DNA of 64,000 nt from Serripes groenlandicus (lineage: Eukaryota; Mollusca; Bivalvia; Cardiida; Cardiidae), in assembly GCA_031761405.1 (NCBI GenBank), contig JASEVX010000005.1, positions 36,967,198 to 37,031,197 of the forward strand. The letters run 5' to 3'. The stretch's first letter is position 1. Every line of letters starts with the position of its first letter. The translations under genes and the position numbers were made by a program. A model generated the notes under the pieces. The model was given only the letters and a program-made list of their open reading frames with translations. It had not been told where the DNA came from and ran no database searches. Shown here in pieces: positions 33,246-44,685 of this stretch.

Positions 33246-34079
33246 TTAAGAATGACCACAGTTGTGGTCGAGTTTAGCGTAGTATTGGGTAAACAAGAAC
33301 ATATGTATGCAATTGGATCCAGCAACTAACATAATGAAAACATTAAAAGTTATACACTATTGCTTACAACTAGTTACAGAACACGGGGAATTAATGAAAA
33401 ATAAGAAGTTTCATAAAGAGCAATATGCTGCACTCCATAAGCATTATGTTACTCCTACACATTGGAAGCATTAATTCATCATGTATTAGTTATGGATTGA
33501 TTGTGTCCACTTTTACGGACAGAATGAATCCTTAGTAGACCATATTTATTAGCGTGCTGGTAACATATGTGTATATGGAGCACATGGATATGTAGCATTT
33601 GTGTGAAAAATGCCTCATTGTCAACTGGTCACCATAAACCATTATAATGCTTCGACAAATGACCTAGTTTGACCATATTGGACAGTTTTGAACAAGGCCC
33701 AAAGTACATGAGAAACACATAGTATGACAAAGTTTCATGCTGATTAAATATAAAATTAAAATTCTGCTCCAATGCAATTAACTTGACTGGTAATGATGTT
33801 GGCATAAAAAGGTTTAAATATAATTCTCTAATAAAACCATGGACTAGACTGGGAGAAAATGTTTGATCATGGCTATACTGAACATGAAATAAGAAGAAAA
33901 TTATTGAGAACAATTAACAGCACATAGCGACCGAATAAATACAAGCACATGTGAGCACATACGAGTAAGCATATACTTGCAAAGAAACATAAAACATCAT
34001 TTCAATAAGATAAAAAGAACCATGATTGCCAATAGCAACTGCTAGAACATACCCGACTGAGGGTCAAACCAAGGAACAT
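33246..34079. other. No gene seen
   Basis: AT-rich. The - strand ORF at 33,629-33,913 (94 residues) has no recognisable motif and sits between repeat pieces. Confidence 0.5.
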
Positions 34080-34640
34080 TTGTGCTAAATTATATTGAAA
34101 GTATAGCACTGGACGAAAACCAGCCCCAACGCCACAGTTTTGTTTTTTGAGGATTTGCACTAGCTTGAGCAAACTTGTTAGATGAACAAAGAAGGAACAT
34201 TTCGGCGAAATTTACAATGCACCAGTAGTTTCCAAAACGACACTTTGTATTTCTTTTTGCGATATTTGCCATAGCAACAAAGTTATGTATTGAATACAAT
34301 CCAACTCTTGACATATATTTGAAAGGAGACCATCCAAGGAATAATAGCGATATATGGAAACAGCCCTGACAGCCATGTTTTAATGAATCCCAACAAATTA
34401 AGCAAACTGTGAAAATGTTTCAAATTGGGCAAGTTTCTGACAAAAACAGTTTCAAAGGTTTTCATTGTTTGTTGCCATGGCAGTATTTAGTGAATGGACA
34501 TGTTTTGGAAAAACCAATATGGGGAACATGCAAGGAACATCATTGTTGTTTGCCAAAAGTTAACATAGGACAATGACAGATTGTCTTCCCAATATATCAC
34601 ATTGAGCCGCCATGTTCAGGTGATCTTAAAAAGGTGCATA
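34080..34640. repeat. Partial 'agatcacctga' repeat
   Basis: Two to three inner units share 'gttgccatggcag / gccatagcaac' and 'aaacttgttagatgaacaaa'-type words with 32,930-33,090. The right end reads 'gccgccatgttcaggtgatc'. The left end is lost. Confidence 0.65.
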
Positions 34641-35275
34641 CATAAAAAAATATGCAAGCAATGCACCATGGAAACCGTATATATACTAGATCATGCACAT
34701 ATCATGCAACCATGACCACAAAAGAAAAGGGAAAACATTTGATTTGTTTTAAATTCCAATGTGTTTTTTCATTATCTAAACATAAAGCAATATCCCTGCG
34801 TAATTATAAATGAGATAATTAATAAACAAAAAATCAATATATCACAGAACAAATTATCTCTGCAGCTATCCCTCAGACTAGATCATCCAAAATGACAGGG
34901 CTACAGATAAGTAGCTTTTTTGGCTAAAAAACCCCAGAAGAATTGTCAATAAAGCAATTCTTTTTAAAATGATGAGCACTTAAAAGCATATACAAAGTAA
35001 ATAAAGCAATTGTTTACATGTGTGTTGCTTAAATAATTTACATTGATTCATACACGATCCGAATGTAATAAAAAGTATCTATGGCTTGATGTGAATTTAC
35101 TAAGCTTTGATGTACACTGTGCATACAGATTAAAGCAAAACTGAAGTTAAAAATTGTCTGGATGAATGGATTTTTTTTTGCTATTGGAACAAAACAGACA
35201 CTTTCATTTACAACTATTACAGCACAGTGTTAATGGATGAATATTAAAAAATGCATTACTACGAGAAAGTGATAT
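34641..35275. other. No gene seen
   Basis: AT-rich unique sequence. Nothing supportable. Confidence 0.5.
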
Positions 35276-35483
35276 TAACCCTTTGCTCCATAATACTGCA
35301 TTTCTCTGCAGCCAATGTAGGGCAGGTATTTGAAAACAGTGTAGGAAGAGTTCAGATTGCTCGTAATGAGCAATCTGAAATCTTCTGTAAATGTGAGCGT
35401 AATTCACACATTACTTATAAGTGGGGAATTGAAACTTTCAATTGGAAGAGTCCAAGAAAATGCTTATCGAGCAAAGAGTTAAA
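35276..35483. mobile_element. Foldback MITE (CCCTTTGCTCC variant)
   Basis: Left end ttaaccctttgctccataat, centre agattgctcgtaatgagcaatct, right end 'gcaaagagttaa'. The layout matches the CCCTTTCCC family (TTAA ends, gctc..gagc centre) but the terminal sequence differs. A left-end-only relative starts at 35,832, and a centre-only one (ggctcattatgagcatc) lies near 35,621. Confidence 0.7.
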
Positions 35484-35831
35484 CACTTTGCCCAACAACC
35501 ATTTTCCTACACCTCCACATTTAAAGAATTAAGTGACATTAATTCATCACTTATCAGTTAAGGGTGAACTAGGCCACATTTTACCGTGTGGTGTGGAAAA
35601 CAGTGCATGGAGAGATCATATGGCTCATTATGAGCATCCTGATCTCTGCCTTTCCCGTTTGGTTATGACTTTATGCTTTGGCTGTATGAAATGTGTATTT
35701 CTGGAACTAAGTGTTCAATATTAGACATGCGGAAAATGCACTATATGCACTATATGACTGACCGAAGACCAGATCTACCATTACTAGGCTTTGTGCAAGT
35801 GACCTTGTTTTGACACATATGACAAATACTT

Positions 35832-35960
35832 AACCCTTTGCTCCATAAGCATTTTCCTGGACTCATCCAAATTGAAAGCAGTAATTATCAGTAATAATTG
35901 AATAATGGTAAAATCAGGCATAATGATTTGTTCCATAATGGCAAATGACACCATTTAAAC
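35832..35960. mobile_element. Foldback variant fragment
   Basis: Starts ttaaccctttgctccataag; the right end is not found. Confidence 0.5.
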
Positions 35961-36414
35961 TGAATTGGACAATCTCCGTAAATACTGGAACATAGTCGTA
36001 TTTTTCCGTTCCATTTCGCGAAGATGATAATAACCTTCCATATTTGACCTCCCGGTGCATTAACTTCTAAGCATTTGTCAAACTTATATTGGTGTTCTCA
36101 CGCCTCAAGTGTTTCACTGATGTTCCAACAACATTGTAATGATCTTTTTGGGGTGATCTTAACCTTTTAAATGTAGTTTTGTTGAATCTATGATGAACTA
36201 TTTTTATCGCGCAAACTCACCCTAAAATACGTTGTAGGGTGTGTTAACAGCAATTGGCAGGCTGCCAACTCCAAACAAATGGTATTACTACTATGGCCGG
36301 CATATGTGAACCAAACACTTTTAAGGTGCGAATAAGACTTATTTTGTCTAGGGACGAAGGCAAAATCTAGTTTGGTGGGTTAATTGGTTAGCATCTCCAA
36401 GAGACTTATTGGAA
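35961..36414. other. No gene seen
   Basis: Unique-looking sequence with no supportable ORF. Confidence 0.45.
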
Positions 36415-36545
36415 GACAGGGGTAGAGCGTCGGCCTCTCGTACCAAAGGTCCCGGGTTCGAAACGGTGCAAGTACTGGTCATTAGGAAGCTAACATAGAG
36501 CCTGGCTCCATACTAGTGACATAGGCTCCGTTAAATCGGTTCCAG
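36415..36545 (+). mobile_element. tRNA-like SINE fragment
   Basis: 'gggtagagcgtcggcctctc gtaccaaa' with the B-box-like cccgggttcgaaac, then 'caagtactggt'. The same head occurs at 52,505 and 53,290. Confidence 0.6.
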
Positions 36546-36902
36546 CAGACAAAAGGGTAAATATTCTCCTAATAATCCTAATTTAGAACAAGAGGCGTTA
36601 CACTGTGACAAGCTGTCCGAATGCTCTCCTCCTGTAACAGTGATCTGGACACCATTCATACAGTCGTTGGTAAAGCTCCACACTTATCGATTATTAAGCT
36701 ATTAACTTGTAATATTGACAAGATATTCCACATCGCACCGTTATCATACACTACATACGGCATCTCATCCCGATTGTTGACCAAATTCATTCATCAAGAA
36801 GTTGAAATGTATAAATGGAAAGATAGCCAGTTGTTTGAATATTCATGCGAAAGAAAGCCGGAAAACACATTTGGAAACTGGTCGCCGTGAAATAGCACAA
36901 AA

Positions 36903-37150
36903 GAGCCTTTCTACGAGAAAATCAACAGTATGGACTCTGCGTAATGTATCGACCCAGATCAGTCTGCGCAGGCTAATCAAGGTCGACACATTCAGTGTCA
37001 GGTATAAAATAATAATTAATGAAACAGAAAATCCACAGGTGGCGAAAAGTGGCTGTCCGGGTTAGCCTGCGCGGCATGCTTAGGCTGATCCGGGTCGATA
37101 CTTTATGCAGAGTCCACACTGTTGGGTTTTTCTAATTGAACGGCTCAAAA
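36903..37150. mobile_element. Inverted-repeat element, GAGCCGTCCC family
   Basis: Contains tggactctgcgtaatgtatc gacccagatcag, 'gaaacagaaaatccacaggt' and gatccgggtcgatactttat, the inverted match of its own start. It ends near 'gaacggctcaaa'. The left terminal gagccgtcccg is eroded here. Confidence 0.65.
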
Positions 37151-37705
37151 CTGTTGAGAACAGCGTAGAGCTATTATAAATCTAAGCAGAATAGTTTAAA
37201 AATTATCAGCCCAGTTAACGTGTATTAATACAATTGAAATGTTGTCGAATTTGATTAAGATAGAAGAAGCAGGTTCCTTTATCAGATATTATCTTTAATA
37301 ACTACTTCATAGAAAGCTAATAGGACCCTTCACATAGTAATATGTCTGGTATATTTAACTTTGTTTTATAGTTGAATATTGTATTGGTAAATTTGCCAAA
37401 CTTATACCTTGTGATTAGAAGAATTGAACAATAAAGGAACATAACTCCAGTCTGCTTATCTTTGAAGATAACTCCCTTTTTCATTTTTTATTTTGGCTTA
37501 TAATTTGTTTCTGTTCGGTACATATACTTCAAAGTTGGAACAATACAAGGAACAACGTTAGTCTGTTTATCTTAATTTGTTTTGTTCTACCAATTTCTCT
37601 ATTTTCGGTTATTTCACAGTTTACATTTGGTGGTTTGACCTTCAAATTCCCCCCAAAGAGATAGAATGTTTTTCTTTTAAAGTGTGTTAGATAAGCTTAA
37701 CATAT

Positions 37706-37966
37706 TTGAGCCGTCCCATGAGAAAACCAACATTATAGACTCCGCTGAGGGTGTATACCAAAGCCTACGTATGGACGTTCATCGAACGCTGTCCGCGCAG
37801 GCTAATCCGGGCCGACGCTTTCCGTCTCAGGGGTATAGAGATATAGAGTAATGATTCGTGAAACAGAAAATCCACAGGAGGCGAAAAGTGTCTGTCCGGG
37901 TTAGCCTGCGCTACATGCTTAGGCTGATCCGGGTCCACAATGTTGTTTTTTCGTGGGACGGCTAAT
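37706..37966. mobile_element. GAGCCGTCCC element with a copied 48-bp block
   Basis: Starts ttgagccgtcccatgagaaa acc and ends 'tcgtgggacggct'. A block at 37,745-37,792 (gtgtataccaaagcctacgt, atggacgttcatcgaacgct) replaces family sequence and recurs at 37,991-38,034 just outside the element. Confidence 0.75.
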
Positions 37967-38034
37967 TTTATTCTGAAACCCCATCCGTCTGAGGGTGTAT
38001 ACCAAAGGTAGAGTATGGACGTTCATCGAACGCT

Positions 38035-38257
38035 GTTTTATTCTACCTTTGATTCAATTATATTTGGCTAGGATTTATTTCTGTACTCGACATGAGAATC
38101 ACATTCTTCCTTCGTATTGTGAATGTACAACAACACAAAAACAAGATGAAACTGTCTTTCAACGGGAATAAATCTTCAAATGGAAAGATATAAAGAGTTT
38201 CGAAATTAGTCATTGGCTGAAATAAATACACGCTACAAATAGATAGCGAATTATCTG
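38035..38257. other. No gene seen
   Basis: Short AT-rich gap; nothing recognised. Confidence 0.5.
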
Positions 38258-38402
38258 TTAACCCTTAGCTACATATACAAAATCTGAGGCAGTGGGGTTG
38301 AAGGCAATGTGCCAAGAGAAAACAATTATTCTTTTGCCAAAATGTTTAAAAAATCGTCTGCTGCTTATACTTCAGAACGCGTTTGTATGCGAGAAAGGGT
38401 TA
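38258..38402. mobile_element. Foldback MITE, short
   Basis: Left end ttaacccttagctacatata, right part 'aatcgtctgctgcttatact' and tgcgagaaagggttaa. Most of the centre is absent. Confidence 0.7.
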
Positions 38403-38815
38403 ACAACATACCTCAACCTTTTTAGACGAATTGATCATCACATAATTAATTATGAAAGACACACACTATGTTTCAGTTTGTGTAGTTTCTGATTCATTTG
38501 GATGCTTTCTGTAAAATTAGTTTAAGATGTTTGCAATCCTTTGAAAGAAATTGGTCAACAATAAAGGGGAGGTGTTTTTCTCTAGTCAAATCAAGATGTT
38601 TAAATATTGATGACATCATGGTAGTGGGTACATGAAACTCGGTGATGTGCTATAAGAGGCATTCGAATTACTGTACTGTATTGAATGTAGTTTATTCCTA
38701 TTTTTTTCAAATGAAAATTGTAAATACTTTCTGAATAGCCAGCGAGACAGGTCATTTTAAACTTCTATCAATCAGAATCGTTAAATTAGGTTTTTAACTT
38801 TTTACGACTTCTCTT

Positions 38816-39035
38816 AAACCTTTCCCTCATACGACAATTCTGCAGCAGACGACTTTGAACATATTTTGTCAAAATATAAAAAATCTATAACTGAATGGAT
38901 AACCTATGACGAAAAGTGGAAAAACATTGTGTCAAAAGGAGAAATTGCTCGTTTTGAGCAATTTCTTCTTTTGTTTTCAAAAAGCCGTCTGCTGCAGAGG
39001 CGTCAGAAAGCGTCTATATGAGATTGAGAAAGTAT
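38816..39035. mobile_element. Foldback MITE (CCCTTTCCC family)
   Basis: Left end aaacctttccctcatacgac, ctgcagcagacgactttgaa, centre gaaattgctcgttttgagca atttc, right inner 'gccgtctgctgcagaggcgt'. The terminal bases on the right are eroded. Confidence 0.8.
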
Positions 39036-39079
39036 CATTTAATTTGTATTAATCACATTATAATTTTTGCACTAGATGA

Positions 39080-39790
39080 TGGTATTAAACCATTGACAGC
39101 TTGAACCAAATCTTCGAAGCATGTGCAACTAGTAAAGAGCCACACCAGCCGGAGCTACCACGTCATCTGATCAGGAGCTACACTGTTAGCTGCTCAACTA
39201 ATCATCTTGATATTCCTCGAAATGACTGTGGCTTCTTCCAAATGCAAAGCTGTATAAGTCTAGTTCACAATTTACAATATTGGCACGGTGTAAACGATTA
39301 AAAAATCCGCAGATTGTGCTTTGTGACACCTGTGCCACCAGTAGAGAGCCAGGCCAGCCAGCGCGTTTACAAGGCGTTATACTCAGAGCTATAGATAAGG
39401 GGCGTTTTGTGTGTTCTAAAATGCTTATTTGATCCTCGAACCCTATGTTGTGGGTACTCAAAAGAATCGTCTCAGTGAGACGATTTTTGTTTAGTACCTA
39501 CAACATAGGGTTTGCTTTAAAAAATATGAAAGTAATTGTGGGAAAAAGAGGTGCATACCCCTCGTTATCTGGACTTCTGTGTATACTGTTTGTTTACTCA
39601 CTCAACTTGTTGACAATGAAATGGTAAAGGAGTAAAACATCCGCATATTGTAGTTTGTGAAGCCTGTGCCTCCAGTATAGAGCCAGGCAAGTCGACGCGT
39701 CTGACAAGGCTCTATACCTTTTTTTTTTTTCGCTCAACTCAACAAAGAAATGATAAACGATTAAAACATCCGCAGATTATTTTGATTTCC
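39080..39790. repeat. Molluscan repeat, two to three units
   Basis: Units share 'catccgcagatt / catccgcatattg', 'gtgccaccagtagagagcca' (39,335 and 39,665) and 'aacgattaaaa'. The unit 'tcatctgatcaggagctaca' at 39,163 is the type I recall from other bivalve genomes. ORFs across it are not genes. Confidence 0.65.
39438..39514. mobile_element. About 76-bp hairpin element nested in the repeat
   Basis: The left arm aaccctatgttgtgggtact and 'aatcgtctcactgagacgatt'-like centre pair with the right arm 'agtacctacaacatagggtt' (39,493-39,512). Stem about 37 bp with a few mismatches. Flanking sequence is the molluscan repeat. Confidence 0.7.
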
Positions 39791-40457
39791 TGCAATTGTT
39801 ATCATCATAGTTCGTTTTGATACAACACTTTGATACCATTGAGATGTACACATACCTGAGATTAGACTGAACAAATCTTGAAACTTCATACAACATTTTG
39901 ATATAACATTTCGATACACAATTCAATATTATGATACAATACAATATTTTGATTTTTAAACTTTGCTATCAAATATTTGTAGTAAAATGAGCCATACAAA
40001 ATGTGGATTAAGATTGGACGATACGAATATGAAATATCATCTTGGTCTGCACTGTTCTCTGACACTAGTTAAATTCATGTTAAACATGAATACATTGTTA
40101 AAGCCGAATAGAGGTGAATAGATCTCGTGTCGTAAGGAGTTAATGATCATTTACTATTTTAATCAGACGGTGCCTTTTGGATGCGTTATCTCTTATCACT
40201 GTTTACCAATAACAGCATGAATTCGCTTCATTCCGATCAATTAGTTAATATTTTCTTCAGATTTTTAAGAATAGTAAATATTTCTTTATTTCCTCCATAA
40301 ACTGAAGTTTTACAAAAGCACATGTGTATACAAGAAATTCACAATTCAATGGTAATGAGAATAATATTAACATTCATACACCCACATACACGCACGTACA
40401 ACCATATTTTCGCACATAAACCTCACACATAATCAATAACTGTCAAAAATGAATATT

Positions 40458-40858
40458 ATTTACATATAATACGTCCAATGGCTAATCCAACTACCAAAAT
40501 AGTAATTGCAGCGGTTAAATAGAGATAAAACTCACATTAGCAGCTGCATACTTAAAGCGAAAGCGAAAATAAAGTTGAATAACCCATGGAACTTGTCAGT
40601 GCTATGAAGAGCACAATTCATATTTAATTACAAGTATAAAGTTTCCACGCAACCTTTTGTTTATTTACATATAATACGTCCCATGGCTAATCCAACTACC
40701 AAAATAGTAATTGCAGCGGTTAAATAGAGATTAAAGCTCACACTAGCCGCTGCATACTTAAAGCGAAAGCGAAAATATAGTTGAATAATTTATGGAACGT
40801 GTCAGTGCTATGGGAAACAAAATTCATATTTTATTACAAGTATAAAGTTTCCACGCAT
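40458..40858 (-). repeat. About 207-bp duplication in the LINE 3' region
   Basis: 40,458-40,652 and 40,665-40,858 share 'tttacatataatacgtcc.a', 'aatccaactaccaaaatagt' and 'catacttaaagcgaaagcga'. The second copy overlaps the end of the C-terminal ORF, so it may be a duplicated ORF2 end plus 3' UTR. Confidence 0.85.
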
Positions 40859-41535
40859 GACGGACAAATCTGAAGCATAGCTTTACGAAAACATTGTATC
40901 GATCTCCAAGAACAGAGTACAACGGATAACAAGGGGTGCCGAGCAGAATACTCACATAATTATAACCATCAAGGTTAAACAATATACGTGGGATATCATG
41001 ACCAAAATGTCCCGTAATTATACTTTTAAATTTTAATCTAGCTGTGTTAACAACCTGACAGTCAAATATTACGTGAAACGTAAGATTTGACTGTAAGTTT
41101 GAACTTCTGCATTTCAAACATTCCGTCTTATAGTACATAAGATTAGCGACAAGCTGAGCTACAGATGAACAGTATTTAAGCATGCTTGGATATTTCAATG
41201 CGAAATTCCATAGATGTCAGACGAGTAAAAACAAGGTTGGATTTGTCTGTACAGTGCGAAGTCTACTTCAGCAGTATTTCTTTCCCACTCAAATACATAA
41301 TAATTGTTAACCTTGTTTAAATAAAGCTTTTTCCACGATGACTTACTAGGAAAGATCCCACTTTTTATGTACGCATCAACAATGTACCCTAGATTGTATT
41401 TGTGCAAAATTATAAAAATGTCAACAACGAATCCAATTGTCGATACACCTGACATATATAAGAACATAGGCGAATCAAAAACATGGTTTTAGCCGCTGAG
41501 TCATTAACCAGTGTACAAAACTGCCCAAATAGGTT
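40824..41535 (-). pseudogene. LINE ORF2 C-terminal region
   Basis: Follows the RT after a frameshift (LNLFGQFCTLVNDSAAKTMF in another frame near 41,520). Two ORFs, 41,467-41,195 (VSTIGFVVDIFIILHKYNLG) and 41,198-40,824, carry the family's C-terminal part. The second has ECLKCRSSNLQ...FHVIFDCQ, a C-x2-C...H...C arrangement as in the C-terminal zinc-knuckle of many LINE ORF2 proteins. A stop separates the two. Confidence 0.7.
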
Positions 41536-42860
41536 TAATTTCCTCTTTCTATTTCAGATTCGATTGGCAGGCATGACATGAGACCCAGGACAACGTTTGT
41601 CCTGGAACTGATATGCATGCCCTGAATATGTTTCAAACATAGGCAATTATGTTTCAAACATAGGCGGTGCGAACGCTCTAACAATATCATATCGTTGTTT
41701 GAAAAGGGAATCAATTCAGTCCCAAAAAGTGCCTTTGGAAGAATAACTGCGTTATATATCTTCTTACTTGTGATCGGGTTAAATCCATTGGCATTTAACC
41801 CATCTTTACAGATGCCGAAAAAAGTTCGACGTAACTTTTTGGGGGAATTTTGTACTATGGACTTTGAATCACAATATTTATTGCTTAATATCCCTAAATG
41901 AACAATTTCTGCGGTTTCGTTGATAACATAATTTCCCATGTACCAGGTTCTGTTGCTTCTTCTAAATGCATTTTTTGACTCGTTAAATACTACAACCGCA
42001 CACTTATCGGAATTATACTGGTACCTCCATCTGCATGAATACGAATAACAAATACTGATCATGGATTGTAATGCCTTTGGCGACAAAGAAAGAAGAGTCA
42101 TATCGTCTGCAAAAGAAGGTGAGCAAAAGTCATAATTGCTTATCTTAAGCCCTAAATTACTTTTTGACAAGATATCTATTAAATCATTGATGTAGCACAG
42201 ATACAAAAATGGGGACCAGACCCCACCCTGTCGTGTTCCTTGTAAAACAGGGAACCAGTCTGAGTAGTGACCAGCGTGTAAAACTCGGCTATACATTTCT
42301 ATGTGCATGGCAATAACAGTTTTAAATAAAGTAATGTTAACACCTAATTGATGTAATTTATATATCGGCCCATCATGCCAAACTCTGTCAAAAGCTTGAC
42401 GAGCATCCAGAAAACATGTGTATAGTTTACTATTCTTTTCCTGACAAAAATGAATACTCTCTTTAACTATTAGTGACGTCATCATACTGCCCATTTTTTT
42501 CTGAAACCCACCTTGTAATGGATGGAGAGGCTTAGAAATACAGTTTTGCAATCTTTTTAACAAGATCCTTTCATAAAGTTTTAAGATCGAAGAAGATTAT
42601 GTAATGGCACGATAGTTTTTAGGTACATCTTTGCGCTTTCCACTACCTTTGTGCAAAGTAATGATTGTACCGTATTTTAAACTTACAGGTATATAGGAGA
42701 ACCAATACATTAAATTAATCAACAGCGTTAAGTAGTGATGTAACATTGTACCACCGAAAATAATGTGTTCATTATAAACGTTGTCTGGACCACATATTTT
42801 ACCTTTTTGCAACACTTTAATCGCTTCCAAAACCTCATTTAACGAAATCTCATCCTTTGT
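41535..42860 (-). pseudogene. LINE ORF2 reverse transcriptase
   Basis: Reverse transcriptase for target-primed copying. In frame with the endonuclease but cut by TGA at 42,867-42,869 and TAA at 42,597-42,599 (in a NYRAIT motif region). The 342-residue distal ORF has FLDARQAFDRVWH (residues 51-63), QGTRQGGVWSPF (108-119) and the catalytic SFADDMTLL (FADD at 151-154, about 42,107). A 21-bp tandem duplication at 41,628-41,669 repeats LCLKH. Catalytic residues are intact, so loss is by stops rather than active-site change. Confidence 0.88.
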
Positions 42861-42866
42861 ATTAAT

Positions 42867-44305
42867 TCAAGGGTTACCCATACCTTTTAAATTCGAGGCT
42901 ATGTTGGACACTCTATGGTAATGCTCATTGTCATATGAATCACATTCAGTGTCTGAGTAAAGTGAAGTAAAATAATCCCCCCATGCAACAGCAATTTGTT
43001 TGGAGTCACTTAATACTGAATCATTAAATTTCATTTTATTACAGACCGACGAAGATTTTACATTGCGTTTAGAGTTAAATAGCCGCCAAAATGTAGCGCT
43101 GTCTACATTGCATGCATTATCAATGTCTTCGTTTGTCTTATTTAAATACTGAAAGGAACGTAATCGATTCCAATTACGAAATTCACGTTTGACTGATTTG
43201 TATGCAACATAAGATTCGAACGTAAGACCTCTCGGCCTACCTTCATCAATCCATGCCTTTCTTTTACATCTCATGATATAATGGAATTGCTTTAACTCGT
43301 TAGACCAATATGGCTTAAGGTATGGTCTAAATTGAGACACAGGAAAACAAATATCCGAGCTTAACTTAATATTTGTGAATATACAGTTATACAACGCGTC
43401 AATATAACCGTTCACACAGTTGGTTGGTAAAGACGCAGTACTGTCTTTTAAGTGAGTGTGTAAGTAAGAGGCATATGCATCTAAGTGAATCTGGCATAGT
43501 TTATTCCATTTAATCGGTGAAAACGTATGCATTTGGTCTAACCTGCTTACGTTATCCACAGCTAAAGTAAACGTGATCGGACGGTGCGATGACACATTAA
43601 GGAAGTTGTCATCAATGATAATACACTTTTGCACTATGTCAGCGCATTCGATGGGGACCATGACATGGTCAACAAGAGACCTATATTTTCCATCGTAAGA
43701 AACATACGTAGCATCTACACCAGAGCATAAGTCGCTAGTCGTCAGTACAAACAGATTAAAGTCTGAAACTGAGTGTTCTAGGGTACGACCTCTATCATCT
43801 AAATTCTTTATAAAGGAGTGTCCATTCAAATGTGCGTTAAAGTCGCCCATGATGATAACCTTTCCGTGATCAGCATACAAGCTAAGAACATTCCAAAGTG
43901 CGTCAAGGCATGCACGAAATTTCTCAATACCATGATTGCTACAAGGTAAATATACCTGTATTACATACAAGAAAGAGCTGTCAGATAACTGTACTTGTAC
44001 ACCAATAATCCGATCTGACTCGATAGATAATGGGGTAATTACATGATTGAGTAGTTTTCTCCAAACTACATGACTCCACCTTTGCCAGTTCTTGTCCCAC
44101 TAGAAATAGGCAAGTCGAAATCGCTCACTGCTATACCATTATAATAAGGGTGTATACTGTTTATGAAGTGATGATCGGACTTAAATAGCCAGTGTTCCGA
44201 TATGCCGCAAATATCAATTGAATTCTGATCCAACAGGTTGCTGAGGTAAACAGTACTCGACATCAAACCGGTTACATTCCACGTACATAAATTTAACATA
44301 GACAT
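42867..44305 (-). pseudogene. LINE ORF2 endonuclease
   Basis: APE-type endonuclease that would nick target DNA. I chose the ATG at 44,305 because MSMLNLCTWNVTGL begins the domain; the longer ORF upstream has no family match. The N-terminal part (to 44,066) has SIDICGISEHWL; after a one-base frameshift near 44,066 the frame of 43,970 carries MGDFNAHLNG, SLVDHVMVP and SSHRPITF, the D-x-N, D-H and S-H motifs of the fold. The rest is the linker toward the RT. Apart from the frameshift the domain looks complete. Confidence 0.88.
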
Positions 44306-44685
44306 ATTACAACGAAGTAAGAAAACGACCACGTTGTATGGCAAAATATATACATTCTTCTGAATACCGATAACAGTTTTCATCTATAGATAAATAAGAA
44401 CATAATCCACTACACGTTGTAGCACAGTAGATATACTCCCCTTTAAGCAGACGAATTTTAACTAGACTGGACACATAACTCAGTGTCGCGAATTTCGTGC
44501 TGTTAAACTTATATCGAACAAAGTGTTTCAAACATATCGCCAATGGCCAGTCCAGAAATGCATTAGTGAATGATAGACTTGTTTGTGTACATATTTTGAA
44601 CTTGTTATATTTACATAATGACTGACTAATTATTGATATATATATAATTACTGTACACAGCCTACGTGTTAGCATTACAAATACA

